64,000 bases of DNA from Tetragonia tetragonoides (taxonomy: Eukaryota; Streptophyta; Magnoliopsida; Caryophyllales; Aizoaceae), in NCBI GenBank assembly GCA_038025085.1, contig CM076151.1, forward strand, positions 8,313,001-8,377,000, in the 5' to 3' direction. Shown piece by piece: positions 1-12,580 of the stretch. A program made the position numbers and the translations under genes. How positions within the stretch are numbered: the stretch's first letter is position 1; every line of letters begins with the position of its first letter. The notes under the pieces were generated by a model. The model saw only the letters and a list, made by a program, of their open reading frames with translations, was not told where the DNA came from and ran no database searches.

Positions 1-1470
1 GCACACAAATGCAATACTATTTGCAATGAATCCATCATAAGGACTCTTGTAAGCAAGAGACAACCGCATCTAGTCAAGAAGTTTGATCGTTTTCTTCTAG
101 AATCATACATTGAGGAGAATAAATTTGTTAAGTGGTGCCCTAGTGTCCCGCATTGCGGGAATGCAATTCGTGTTGAAAATGTGCTTTGCGAGGTGGAATG
201 TACATGTGGTTTACAGTTCTGTTTTAGCTGTTTATCAGAAGCGCACTCTCCTTGTTCATGTTTGATGTGGAACTCATGGAGGAAGAGATGGGAAAGTGAA
301 TCAAAAACAATGAAATGGATTCTGGTTAATACAAAGAATTGTCCTTCATGTCACAGGGCAGTTGAGAAGAATGGAGGTTGCAACATAGTCATGTGTGTGT
401 GTGGAAACCCTTTTTGGTAAGCTCAGATCCCTGCAGTCATTTTGTTGAACCACCCCTCTGATTTTTCTTAAATTGAAATGCAGATTTTCCATGTAAGTAA
501 TACTCCCTGTGTCCCATTGCTTACTTTTAGATTGAAAGCAGATTTTCCATGTATGTAATAATAGTCTTTGGAATCTAAACCATGGTTAAAGACCATTTTG
601 ACAACAAAAAGTAAACTGAATTTTCAAAGTTAATTGGCAAAGGGAATATAACCATAGCAATCTTGCTTGACACGAGAGAAGAATTTTTACGGTCATTAGA
701 TCACACTTTCCTAATATCAGCTTCGATGGATGCTTGTTTTGCTTTCAATAGCTGGAAATGTCTGCAAGCAAAGAGTTATCAGCATGAATGTGGTCGTTAT
801 GTGGACCCAGGAGACAGTGTTGAAACCACAAGTAGGTCTCTATTCCGATACATGCACTATTATGGTCGGTTCAAAGCTCATAACGATTCCTTGAAGCATG
901 AGACCAGATTACTAGAGAATATTAGAAGCCAAATGCTCTGGGAAACTGGAATGGAAATAGGACTTGCAGACTTTGGCTGGTTGGAAAAAGGAATGTACAC
1001 GCTATGCAGGTCAAGACGGGTTCTATCATACTTGTCTCCTTTTGTATTTTATATGTTTGGAGATGAACTATTCAAGGGACACATGAGAAAGGGGGAGCGA
1101 GAAATAAAACGGAATCTGTTTGAGGACCAGCAACAGCAGTTTGAAGCCAATGTTGAGATGCTCTCCAAGTCGATAGGGGATTCATTTTATATGTGCAAAG
1201 ACATGAGGTCGAAAGTCATTGATATGACTAAACTTGTCGACAAGCTCTGCAAGAAAATGTGAGTGCATATCTGTTTACTAATAGCTCTTTACAAGTTTTT
1301 CGAATGTTGAAGGCTTGAAGCTCACCTTATTTTATCACAATCGTGCAGGTATGATTGCATCGAGAATGATTTACTAGATAGCCTTTGTTGCAATAATCAT
1401 AAAATTGCGCCTTATAGATCTGATGGCGTAGAGAGGGCATCAGAGCTTTCCCCTACCTACAGCACCACAG
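1..1470 (+). CDS. ARIADNE-like RBR E3 ubiquitin ligase, 3' part, frame-broken
   Basis: RBR ligases receive ubiquitin on a RING2 cysteine and pass it to substrates. Exons seen: 1-416 (open at the left edge), 721 to about 1260, and 1349-1470. The first holds the IBR domain (CTCGLQFCFSCLSEAH, then CSCLMW) and the start of RING2 (CPSC, then NGGCN, where the family's catalytic cysteine lies). The second continues with HECGRY and the helical Ariadne domain (RYMHYYGRFKAHNDSLK), and the third with MYDCIENDLL. The pattern fits the plant ARI1/ARI2/ARI3 group. The 416/721 splice is in phase and restores the cysteine after GNPF, but that frame meets a TAG at 749-751, and the Ariadne domain continues in another frame. 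The expected CWLCG segment is not recognisable. This is a pseudogene, or a gene with a one-base sequence error. The RING1 end lies outside the window, and I could not place a clear last exon. Confidence 0.78.
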
Positions 1471-2199
1471 GTACAAATAGAAGCATACTATTGTAGAGTA
1501 TATATATGACATAAGTAGTTGAGACTTGACTGGGTATCATTTATTTACAGCATGATCGATGACAAATTACTACAGTATTATTTAGCAGATCTATATTATC
1601 CTATGCTTAACTTAACCAACTGCCTGAATTCCACCAAATTGGTGGTTTTCACTAGGGGAAATGATGGAAAATTGATGAATCTTCAGAGTCCTGAGAGACT
1701 AATGAATAGAAGGGTATGACAGCTTGTTCATGCTAGACTTTGGTAGGCGCATTGGATTTTTATATGACCCAAAATTTCCTCATAACAAAGCCAGGACTTT
1801 CTGATGATACTTCCTAGAGATAACAGCAAATAGTGTATCCTCAGGCCTTTGGACTAGAGATGTCAGATAGTTTTCTTTTCTGTCATATTTCTCTTATGTG
1901 TTCAAAGCAAGGCACAAAGGCTGATAAAGAATATTTTGAACCCGAATGACTTAGCCACCGACCTCACCGATGACATTTTCCCAGATGGCTGTCGTAATAG
2001 CTGATGCGATTTCGCTCTGGTTACAGGCTACCCCAAATGCACTATAAGAAGATTGAATCTGTTGGCTGGTCATATGCCAAGTTAATAACGTTCTACTGGA
2101 AGCAAAAAAAGACCAAAATACTCTTCTTAGATATGTAGCACTTCATTACATACTTTTCAGCCTTGGGATGCATCAACTGAGAAGCACACATGAATTACA

Positions 2200-2254
2200 C
2201 TCCCTCCGTCCCATTTTGTTCAAATGCCAAAGCGCATATATGGGACAGAGTGAG
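2200..2254. mobile_element. Minimal Stowaway-like MITE
   Basis: The left end reads CTCCCTCCGTCCCATTTTGT and the right end GGGACAGAGTGAG, which are the usual plant Stowaway (Tc1/mariner) terminal inverted repeats. TA dinucleotides lie just outside. Only about 30 bases separate the ends, so it is an internally deleted relic. Confidence 0.6.
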
Positions 2255-2732
2255 TATATATGTACTTTCCTGCACCCTTTCTCTTGCTTAAGCAATTCCA
2301 TTTTCTTTATCTCATTATGTTCCTGATATTTCCTTATCAGAGATTTGAGTCATTACTTGTAACTTTGCAAAGGCAACCTTCGAAATACTCTTGTGTATAT
2401 GCATATTGTGCTTCTGAATGTTTGTATCTTGTTAAAAACATCTTTTAATTGTCTTTTCATGCAGGATGTTTGACAAAAATGGATCAGCCTTCTAGCTTTG
2501 CAAGGCTCTAATTGAAGTGAAGAGCCTCCAGAGAAACGCGCTAAATTCAGTTGTATACAGTTTCAACATTGGGTAATAATTAAGCAGTCATTTTGGTAAT
2601 CTTATTCTTCAGCCATCCATTCTTTCACCCCTTTGTGAATATCATAATAAAGCATTGGAAGCTCTGTATCCTTATAAAAGATCAATGTAGCTATCCTTGC
2701 TAGTAGAGTGCAGCTAGCAAGCTTTAACCAAA

Positions 2733-2850
2733 GATGTCTTGGCATAGTGGTTAAGACTGAGGTGATGAGTATATTAGTTCTCAGGTTTGGATGCCCCTCT
2801 CCAATGTATATGTGTATATTGTGTATAGTGTACGTCCTTTTCAACTTCAG
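2733..2850 (+). mobile_element. SINE-like sequence
   Basis: A tRNA-like RNA polymerase III promoter can be read: box A-like GGCATAGTGGTTAAGACTGA followed about 35 bases on by box B-like CAGGTTTGGATGCCC. I found no clear target-site duplication, so the ends are approximate. Confidence 0.45.
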
Positions 2851-3060
2851 AGTTCAACAATTGGTTCAGTTCAATTCAGTATTTTTCCTATGAGACCGGA
2901 AGAATACTATCATAAAGACATCTATCCTTTATGTCTTTATTTGGTGCTTGTTGCATGAAAATTTTCTAACAACCCTATAGGAATTCAAATGAAATGTTGT
3001 GATTCTATATTCCAATTAATGCATGCTAGACAATTTTCTCACATGAAAGTGGGTCTTGGA

Positions 3061-5520
3061 TAGGTATGTAAATGGATCGGATTCGGGTCGGGTGGACCAT
3101 CATCCGCTCCATCCGCGAAATCCGCTCCATCCATCACCCGCGAACCATCCAATCCTAATCCGCTCCATCCGTCATCCGCGGTTTAAACAGATAGATCGGG
3201 TGATAAACGGTTTTAATACTCCTGTTTTTCAATTTGTTCACAATACTCCTGTTTTAATAAAATTGTTCCACTGTCATGCATTTCGCTCGCTTTATTAAAG
3301 CTTCATACAAACCAAATATAGCCTGGAAAAATTAAAGCTTGACATGAAAATTCCAGGTCTGAATACAGTAGCAGAAAACAGGACAATATCATTGATAAAT
3401 CATCGTTCTACCTCACAATACCAAACCAAACTTACTGACTTTTCTTGCACACATTGTAGATTTACTAATCACACGTAGTAGATTTACTAATCATTGAATT
3501 TGCAGCTTTGAAACATGCAAAGCTAAGCTTAAAGAGGGTGTAATCAGGTCTGAAACTTAACAGGCCTGACTGTCTACAACTTACAAAATTTTGTTATATA
3601 GCCCTCTTGGAACAATACAGCTCAACACCCTTTCAATCATAGCCTTTATCCCTATCTTCTTATCAAGTAAGCTCACTTTATAACCCAACTACAGGATGGA
3701 GAGGGAGGAAAACAGTTAGTTTACAGAAGCTAACATATCGCAACAGTTCATAGTAACTTCACAAATTTAGCTCGGGTTCATGAAAGATCAATTATTCCAA
3801 CATGTAATATCTTTTCTAGCTAGGATCCCTTTAGCTAGTCTTATCAAATTACCATTGCTATCATAGGATCTAAGTTTCATAATATTCTTAAATCAAGCTG
3901 AAAATGCAGAATGGTACTTTGAAATTAGCAGCTCAAAAACAGGAAAAGAAAAGGGATAGAAAAACAGAACCAAAGCCTGGTGACATTATAGGACATAAAA
4001 TATGAAAGAAACTTGGAGTGAAGGGTCGGACTCAGTGCTTGTTTCGCCTCGGATGCCTTTTAATATAAGCAGCAAAAATGACGTCCAAATAGAACAAATC
4101 CATAAAGCAGAGAGAAATAAGGCCTGTGATAATCCCATAAAGAAAAACAAAATGGTGAAAATCAGCAACCACAAAAAGCTGTATGTAGAATAATTGAGCC
4201 ATTAAAGTACAATAACAATAAAATTAAGCACAACTAATGCTTTAAATTGCATATACTCCAACTAATTTGATAACCCAACATATATAAGATCAGTAAGTAA
4301 GAATCATATTCTTCAAAAACATGGTTCCAAACACCACAAGCAAACATACAAAAAACATCTCAATAACCCAATATGCTTCCACTTTGAAATTAAAAATATA
4401 ATTTTGAACCAATATGCATTTCAACCGAGGTACATTACAAAGGAGAAGGAAAAGGAGGGAGGTACCTGAGTATTAACTGGTCAATAGATATAGCGTAACG
4501 TTGTCTGCAAATTCAAAAAGCATACTTAAAGTATTAGAATATCATATCAGGTAACTGGCATACAAAAAGAATGAACTAAGGTCTGGACAACTGAATAATC
4601 TGAAACAAGTCTGAAATACCTAACTTTACTACTTGAATTAACCACAAGAGCTGACAGATTTAAACCAAAATGAGTGAAATAATCTGGCCGAAACAAGCTA
4701 CTGTGAGACTAAGAAAACAGAAGAAATACGCAAAACTAGACAATGAACTAGAAAATCGGGGCTGCTGCTACACCCTGCTGATGATGATGGTTTTCCGGCC
4801 TGATTTGGGGTTGATTTGACATTGACAGTACACCCTAGATATGAAATTAGAAGAAGAATACATGTACAAACTCAAAATCAGAAATAATATCACAAAAACT
4901 GGAAACCCTAAATTAACAAAAAAAAAACATCACCAGAATCACACAATATACAAGAAACGAAGGAAACGCAGGAGAGAGAAAAAGAAATTAGCGTGACTGA
5001 GGGGAAGGAGAGAGAATTGTGGAAGAAATTCCAACCCAATACGAAACCCTAAGGTACGAGGGAGAGAGAAAGCAGGAATGGAAAACTGGTTTAAGGATAC
5101 GAAAACGAATACCTGAAGCAGAGAAGAGTTAGAGAGTGGGAGTGAGTGAACTGAACTCCGGCGACGGCGCGACGCTGATGAAGAGTGGGAGTGAGTGACT
5201 GAGTGGTGACTGGTGACTCAGTGCTTGAGAGAGAAGAAGAGAGAGAAAGAGTGAAACTGCTTAACCGTAATAGCGTTCTTCATTTGGGATTTTAGGGTTA
5301 GTCTATTTATATTTTTTTTTCCTTTTTTTTTAATTAAACGGGTGATGGATGGTTTTAGCGGGTCGGGTTCGCGGGTGGAAAATGTCCACCCGAATCCTAC
5401 CCGATCCGTCACCCGCTCCATCCACCATCCTCTTAAGAATCCGTTTATTCGGGTTTTGATCCATATATTCGGGTCGGATAGTGCGGGTATTCGCGGATGG
5501 AGTATCCATTTACATCCCTA
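3061..5520. mobile_element. Non-autonomous hAT transposon, 2460 bp
   Basis: The ends are inverted repeats starting TAGGTATGTAAATGGAT on the left and TAGGGATGTAAATGGAT on the right, which match the TAGGGATG-type ends of plant hAT elements. Both are flanked by the identical 8-bp duplication GTCTTGGA (3053-3060 and 5521-5528), the size made by hAT transposases. Beyond the tips, the subterminal 150 bp or so are also inverted and rich in repeated GGATGGAGCGGAT-like motifs. No transposase is recognisable. The interior looks like minus-strand gene-like sequence (see the separate entry), so the element may have captured host DNA. Confidence 0.88.
3980..5240 (-). other. Gene-like cargo inside the hAT element (unidentified)
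   Basis: Read on the minus strand, the interior resembles the 5' part of a plant gene. There is a GA/CT-rich leader at about 5240-5115 ending in a good donor (TTCAG/GTATTCG), then a short open frame 4822-4748 beginning MSNQPQIRPENHHHQQ and stopping after 24 codons. Further down, 4174-3986 encodes a hydrophobic stretch (MWLLIFTILFFFMGLSQ). I do not recognise the source gene, and nothing shows that it is expressed. Confidence 0.3.
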
Positions 5521-5528
5521 GTCTTGGA

Positions 5529-8093
5529 CTAGACAAAATTAAGCTTATTTGGCTGTACTATGAGGTAATTTCCGCATAGAGATGAGGGATTAGACATTGA
5601 AAGCCCACCAAAAACTAGTAATTTCACATCATAAATTTGGTGGGGCTTAGCATTAGCCTTAGCCCCTCTCTAGCAACCAAAATTAATGAAATTAAAAAAA
5701 AAATCACAAATTTGGTTATCCCACGATTGGCTTTACCTTTTGGCTTTCAGCCCTTTTAAGGTAAAATCCTTTTTTATCCTTCTTTTTGGCTACACCAGTG
5801 ACTTGGTGGCATTTATAGAGCAAAGGGTTGGAACTTTACCCTTTATGTTACTCTTTACGTATAAGTTTCTTTTCTTGCATGCTGGAGTAGCTAGAAGTTC
5901 ATCATTGCTTCAATGACAATGATTGGATTAGGGATACTGATGGTTAAAACTTAAATCCATTCATATCGTGTTTTAAGTATTTCAAACATCTAGAATAAAA
6001 TCCCCTTAATATGTGATAGAATGTCAAAACTCATTGGCAATAGGAGGAGTAACCCACTTGAGTTGCACGTTGATGTTTCTCTCTCAATTCTTCTGATGTG
6101 GGATACTAGTCCTCACTTGACTTGCGTGTGATGTTGTTGCTCTCCTTCTCTATAGGCCTTGTCCAATAAGTCCGACATTGGTGAAGAAAATATTTCATCT
6201 TTTAAAGAGACAAAATCAAAATCCACTAAAACACAAACATATCTCATACAAGAGGGATGCTAATAGCAGCTTAATTTCGAGGCTGCAATTTGCACCCCAC
6301 GATCAAAACTAGAAACATAATGAAACATCAATTAGTACAACTTACAACCCATATGCTCAGTTTGCAGCCTATTAGCGCCACTTTCCTCCTTTATAAAAGA
6401 GCTAAAAGCAGGTACTAGCAAATCGTCATCTGTTTAAAGTTTGAACAAAGATGACCAAAGTCTTTCTACAACCAAAGATCAACCACTCTACAATTCTTTT
6501 CATGCAAAAGAAATACAACCACTTAAAAAGTTGCCGTTGGTGAGAAGGTGGCTTTGCTTTCCATTTGACAAGTGATATAATAGGACTAGTCAAAAAATGT
6601 ACCCACCTTTTAAAACTAAAACTCCATATGTTTTTCTTTTGTTTTCTGAGAAATAATAAGTTCTTGTGAATGTGATGAGTTGTATCTGAGTTGTGAGTAG
6701 TCTCTCTCCTTTTCTCAGAGATTTGTTTTGCTACCATTAATTGAAGGAGCGAGAGTGTGAGTGTTTTTGACCTTCTTTCTGAGAAATCATGTATGTATTG
6801 CTGTCAGTTTGTGTTGGATTATACTGGGTTGCATTTAATGCTGGTTTTGATCTGCACAGTGAGTGTGAGTCTTCATCAGAATCAGCAGTATTTACCCTAT
6901 CAATTCTGATTTTTTCTTTAAAAGATCTATGACAATGATCTATACAAGTGAAAATGTACGTATGAAAATCCAAAGTTTTTGTGACATACATACATTAATG
7001 AACTGATATTTTCGTTCTGATCCAGGGAAAAAAAAAATGGAGACATGAAGCCACAATTTGTTGGTCGACATCAAGCAGCTGTATAAATACGAGTAGCATG
7101 TATACCGTATTTCCTAACACAAAAACTTTTAGTAAGACAAGAGTCACTTTATAGTGAAAAAAAGTTACTTGTCATAATAATTAGACACCTCTACATTTCT
7201 AAATAGCGACTCCATTTTTCTGTGAGTTGGTCTCACACGAGACTTGTTTATGATTATCGATAAACTAGCATGGTACATATATTTTTTGGCATTGTGTCTG
7301 TATTGCAGTCGGCTAGCTTTAATCTGTCATTAGTTAACGTCTAATATGATTGATAATATTTCAACCCCCTTCAAGTATGATTATATTCCTACCCTATCTT
7401 GTGTTAAAACATGTTGCTTTGCTATCAAAAAGAAACATGTTGCTTTTAGATTACTCAATTAGTGTCTTGTCAATTTGAAACTTGATTAACCAACTTTCCT
7501 AAAAGTTCAAAACTTACGAGCTCAAGATTTGATCACTAGATTTATACTAACAAGCATGACATCAACACGGCATTATGTTTATTTGAGGTGTCTCACGTTG
7601 AGGCCGCCTCATACAAGAATTTGTGTTGCTCTAAACACAATCAAGGGACTATACTAGTTTAAGAAGCATTTTTCTTGCCAGATATAAATATATTGTAAAG
7701 TCATCATATACTTCATACTCATGAGACATGCAGTTTTAATCAGGTATAATAATGAGGAGAGGTCAAATACATGCAACCTTACTAACTTCTGCCTTGTAAA
7801 GAATATAACTTTACTTCATAGTCTAAAGTTGTAATATGCTGGTCAATGGTGCCTTTTTAACTCACAGATCAGACAGACCCCCAAGTCCTTGCCTATATAT
7901 ACAAATCAGTCTTCAAATGACAAACAAAAGCTTGAGCTATGCCCTCAGAAAAAGTGTTACAATGAAGGAAGCTGAGAAGGGTCATGACTAAATCTTGTAA
8001 TGCAACTATTATTCTCCAATAATTGAGCTTAACAACGCGCTGTTTTCAGCTCACTCTTGCAGAAGGCTGTGAGAAAGTTGCGAAGCTGGGAAA
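5529..8093. other. Intergenic stretch upstream of the DUF547 gene
   Basis: I see no coding exon. The sequence is AT-rich with scattered repeat-like pieces. A TATA-like element (CCTATATATACAAAT, about 7890-7904) lies roughly 195 bp before the DUF547 start codon and is a plausible promoter for it. Confidence 0.5.
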
Positions 8094-10855
8094 ATGGAGA
8101 CGCCTGTTTCTGAAGTTCAGACGTCTCCAAATCCACAGGTTGTTGTAGACTAATGCTCAATCTTTATGCTAGTAAATAGTTTCATTTAGGGAAGTTTAAA
8201 CTGTGTTACTTTGGTTCATATAGCTGACAATTTTTCCATGTTTCAGTCTACATCAGAACTTATTAAGGAAATTGCAAAAGTAGAGATGGAAGTGGTGCAT
8301 CTGGAGAAGTATCTTCTCTCATTGTATAGGAAGGCTTTCGATCACCAACTAGTATCATTGCCTACAGACAGCAAAGAGATCAGCTGCGTTAAAGCCATAC
8401 AGAAGAAGAGTAATTCTTCACAGACACCTAAAGATAATGATACCATCGACGTTGCTCCTCCAAGGGAATACTATGAAGCTCAGGAGCAGCACATGATGCT
8501 TGATTCTAGCATTCAGCGAAGCCAGTCTTCATTATCTCATCGTTCAGCTTATATAATTCCATCATCTGCACCGTTGGGACAGGTTGCAGAAGCTGTGTAC
8601 TCATTCCATTCCATGCCTTTGACACTGCTGGAGGTAAAATGAATATCAAATTTCCTATTTACTGGAGTACTAAAATATACTTTGTGAAAGTCCAGGGTAT
8701 AGTAGACTCTATACTGAAGACTGAATTGCTATAACTTGATAATCCTGTTTCTGAGTCTGAATGTCTGATGGAGATAATAATTGGAAACTGTCTGCGCAAG
8801 ATTTTTTTCACAAATCCTTACTACTAGCCCCAAATACCTTGGCCAGCTGTCGCACCCTTGGAGGTGCCTACAAGCCAACGCTGGGAGATAGTCACTGTGG
8901 TCGATGGTGGATACCCTTGGTGTGGACCCCAAAAAAAATACTTCTATCCCCAAGAAAGGGGTTTAATTGAGGAAAAGATAACCCCATTTTTATGGCAGAT
9001 AGAATAAAGATACGAATACTTGAATCTTCAAACTGAGCATGTAACTTTTGTCATACCTTAAATAAGTGAGTACCCTGGTGAAATTTTCCTCTTTTGAGGT
9101 GCCAGAGGAAGGGATTAAGTTAACTTTTGCTACATATACAATTTGGCTATGTTAACTGTGGCTTCAAATCTTATCTTGTCAGCGTGCTACGGTTGAAGGC
9201 TCATCCAATGCAATCAGCTTGGGAGATCATCTCAGTGATCGAAATTGCAGCCAAGTTGTTACAGAAACAGCAAACTGGATTTCAGAGGAGATGGTCAGGT
9301 GCATTTCGGCTGTTTACTGTGAAATGGCAGAAAATTCCACTATCAACCATGATTACGCATCACCAGCAGTGTCATTTACATCATCACCGAGTGGCTCACC
9401 TCGCGCTGAATCTAATCTGTGGAGTCCTTTGTCTAGGATACATTCATCGCTTGATTTGCGTTCAGACCCTCCTTTCTTTGCAGGTGGATTCAGGGAATTT
9501 AGTGGACCTTACTCCCAAATGGTTGAGGTCCTGCAGATTTGTAGGGACAGTTCCAAAAGAAGGGAGGTTGAGCCTATGCTTCAGAGATTTAGGTAACTTG
9601 ATCATTAGCTTACACTGTTTTCTTCCCTTTAAGCTCTATGCATAATCTAACAGCATGTACAAGTTATAAACTAAAATCCTAAGACTTCCGAAGAAATGGT
9701 TGTCTTTTAATTTTGTTCTCCTTCAATGATGTCAGTAAATATCTGCAGGTCACTTGTTAAGCAATTAGATGTAGTAAATCCTAGCAGGTTGAAGCATGAG
9801 GAGAAGCTTGCGTTTTGGATTAATCTGCATAATGCGCTCGTGATGCATGTAAGAATCTTATAGCCTACATACAGCAGATAGTTAAGCATCATGTTAGCTT
9901 CTGCTTACAATACTGTTTTGAGGCTAAAAATAACTCTTAAGTGTTGACTATGCAGGCATTTCTAGTTTATGGTATTCCACAAATCAAGCTTAAAAGAGTA
10001 TCCTTGCTATCAAAGGTCCAAAACCTTATGCAGTACTACTTTTTTAGTTAATTTTTGCAGGAGAACCTATGAAATTTTTTGTTTACATAAGCTTGCCATA
10101 ACATTATACAGGTTGCATATAATGTCGGTGGTCATACCATTAGTGTAGGCATGATTCAGAACTACATTCTTGGGCCACTTGCCTCCTCCAGGACAAGTAA
10201 CTAAATACTACCACTCAAAACACTTGCTTGACAAATTCATCATTCAAGTTAACTCGTCGTGTAACTAATTATGTATCCATCATCTTCTTGTAGTGGTTCC
10301 ATCGACTATTCCATATTGGAAAAAGAATCAGGACAGGAAAAGAAAGGAAAATGTTCGAAATTGATCGCTTTGAACCCCTTGCCTACTTCGCCCTTTGCTG
10401 TGGTTGCCATTCTGATCCCCCGGTAACCCCCCCCCCCCCCTAAAAAGTCCTCTGGCCCTTTAATTCTGAGAGTGAAAACAAGCCTTAAAATTTCTAACTC
10501 TTATGTAAGTTTTGTTTAGGTTCGCGTATATAGGCCTAAGACAGTGTTCCACGACCTGATAGCTGCGAGAGGAGAGTACATTTTGAGCAACTACAGAGTT
10601 CAGAAAGAACAGAACAAGATCATGTTGCCAAAGATCGTCGACAACTATGCTAAGGATTCTGGCTTACATCCAGTCGATTTCATGGGAATCGTCGAGCAGA
10701 TTCTCCCGGAAGATTTTCAGACAAACAAGACTAGAAGTAGAAGGTATCATCTGCATAGGAAAAGTCATAAGAAAGGCATTGGATGGATTCCTCATAACGT
10801 CTCCTTTCGTTACCAGTTTCCTAAAGACCTGTTTGATCAACATCTGAGCTCATAA
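8094..10855 (+). CDS. Lzipper-MIP1 / DUF547 domain protein
   Basis: Eight exons by eye: 8094-8138, 8247-8633, 9183-9592, 9749-9848, 9956-10015, 10112-10196, 10294-10422, 10520-10855; about 517 codons. Exon 2 carries the N-terminal coiled coil typical of the Lzipper-MIP1 region (SELIKEIAKVEMEVVHLEKY). The DUF547 domain occupies the second half, with SLVKQLDVVNPSRL, FWINLHNALVMH, AYNVGGHTIS, FALCCGCHSDPP and the C-terminal WIPHNVSFRY. Molecular function in this plant family is poorly known; some members were described as MADS-box-interacting (MIP1-like) proteins. Oddity: exon 6 ends at its only GT in phase 1 while exon 7 must be read in phase 0, so the joined frame stops soon after the junction unless bases are missing. 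Intron 2 holds a SINE fragment and intron 7 a run of C. The start is the first ATG in phase with exon 2; the N-terminus is short for the family. Confidence 0.87.
8834..8936 (+). mobile_element. SINE fragment, same family as 18224-18404
   Basis: It shares with the element at 18224-18404 the tract CCAGCTGTCGCACC, then GAGGTGCCTACAAGCCAACG, then ATAGTCACTGTGGTCGA, and it ends in an A-run. The 5' part with the polymerase III boxes is missing, so this is a 5'-truncated copy lying in intron 2 of the DUF547 gene. Confidence 0.65.
10423..10440. repeat. Homopolymeric C tract
   Basis: A run of about 14 C starts just after the donor of intron 7 of the DUF547 gene. Such runs are prone to length errors in sequencing and could form G-rich structure on the other strand. 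Confidence 0.8.
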
Positions 10856-12580
10856 CAAGTATATATAAGATTTGTGGATATATGGAGATACTGGTCAAAC
10901 AGGCTTAAGCTCTTTGCTGATTGGTAATGGGAGAATATCAGTGATTCGTGCATAAAGACAATAAACTTGATCATCTTCGAGCAATGTTATTGGTCTTGAG
11001 CTTATTTGATCAATATTATTCTCACTTGAGTATCATAGTTTGTGGCTCAACTTCATTGTCTAAATGTGAGAAGATAAGCTTAGAGCAAAGAATTTTGGCT
11101 TTTCTTGGATGCCTTTTTTGGCATGTTTTGTAATGTTTCAACCAACTTTTTGGTAATGGAATTCCCGGACCTTTTGCAATTTTTGAAAAAAATACCAACC
11201 GAGTACACAAATTCTTACCTAATCTCATGATTAGGAAAGACTCTAATCTCATTATGGGGTGATATTAGGTATGAAAGTGGGAGAGCAATAGGTGAGTTAT
11301 ACTCCCCTCTCCACCTAGCTACATAGAGTCTTTCTCCTTTTCTCTCTCCTGCCCATTCTCTCTCTCTCCTGCCCGTGGACCTCACCTGCCCCTCCCAGCT
11401 CCACACAGCTCCGTGGATGTGGGAGTATATAAAAATTTAGGGAAGAGGAGAGAGAATGGTGAGGAAGGAGAGAGAAAGGAAGAGAAATGAGAGAAGGAGT
11501 AGAAAGGTTACAACTCTTGAGATCATGATTAAACCATTGAACCGAGTTGTGATGATTCTCTAGAGAAAATGCATTGGTGTTTGCTAATAACCTCCAATTC
11601 CAACCGAGTATGACCTTTTTAGTAGCAATAACCTCCAATTCCTAAATGAATGACTAGGGAATTGGACTAGTATTCAAACATGCCATTTAGGCTTCAAGAA
11701 GTATAACCTTAGGTCTTTCTTTTTTTTTGCCACATTGCTATTCAAGTTCATTTTATTTTCAGTACCAATACAAAACTAAAATTGGTGATTGGATTCCAAC
11801 TTCCAAGCACACCAATAATGATGTACGTTGCATCACTATAAGATTATATTGATATTATCCTTTATATATCTCTTCAATTTGAAATTCTAAAATACACGCT
11901 AATTATATTACAGATCAACGTTTATTATAAATTTGCGTAATTAGAGTACACGTTTTAGAATGAAGTTCTTTTAGGATCTCTTAGTTGAGAAGTCTACAAC
12001 GTGAGTAACTAGGTATAATTAGGTAATCTTCTCAATTCTAGTATAAGGATAAAGGAGAAAAAAAATAATGAGCTAATTTCACCCAAATCGTCAAATGTCT
12101 AACTCAATTAGTCCAATCACACTTAACATTACCAAACAACTCACAACTAATGTTTTCGAGAAAATGGGATATGCTTTTCAGTTTTCAATACAAGATGGAA
12201 AAAAAAAAATTAAAAAGAAAAGGTAAAATTCTTCAATTTCTTCTTTTCTTTTTCTTTTAATTTTAATTTTATTTTTTATTTTTAAGTTTTTTATGGGCAC
12301 TTTATTGAATTTGGATGGGCCAATTGCAAAACCCCAAAATTGGAGAAACACAAAAAATGACTCAAAAACAAAACAAAAAAGTGAAGTCCTCATAAAGATC
12401 TTAGTTGTGGTTGTTGTTTGTCACTTTGTCATCCCAAAACAATCAACAAGGAAAGCAAAGCAAGAGAAAAAAATACCCTAAACCCAAAACCAGAAGCTTC
12501 GTCATTTTCGATTTTTATTAGTATTTTGGCGGTCACACTCACACACCAGTCACCACTACTCCTGTAGTAGAGGAGAGAGA
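10856..12580. other. Intergenic stretch between the DUF547 gene and PDV2
   Basis: No coding exon is supported. It contains a strand-asymmetric CT/GA-rich tract (about 11320-11510) and AT-rich sequence. The last 100 bp, with a CT-rich leader, probably hold the PDV2 promoter and 5' UTR. Confidence 0.5.

Larger units (their letters stand above)
1471..3052. other. 3' flank of the ARI-like gene, repeat remnants
   Basis: I see no convincing coding exon here. The stretch contains a minimal Stowaway-like MITE and a SINE-like tract (annotated separately). A further splice-like acceptor at about 2465 could belong to a non-coding last exon of the ARI-like gene. Confidence 0.5.

Noticed and set aside
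3056..3298. Open frame in the left end of the hAT element
   Set aside because: It runs through the inverted-repeat motifs (GGATGGAGCGGAT type) and has no protein-like composition; explained by the transposon end.
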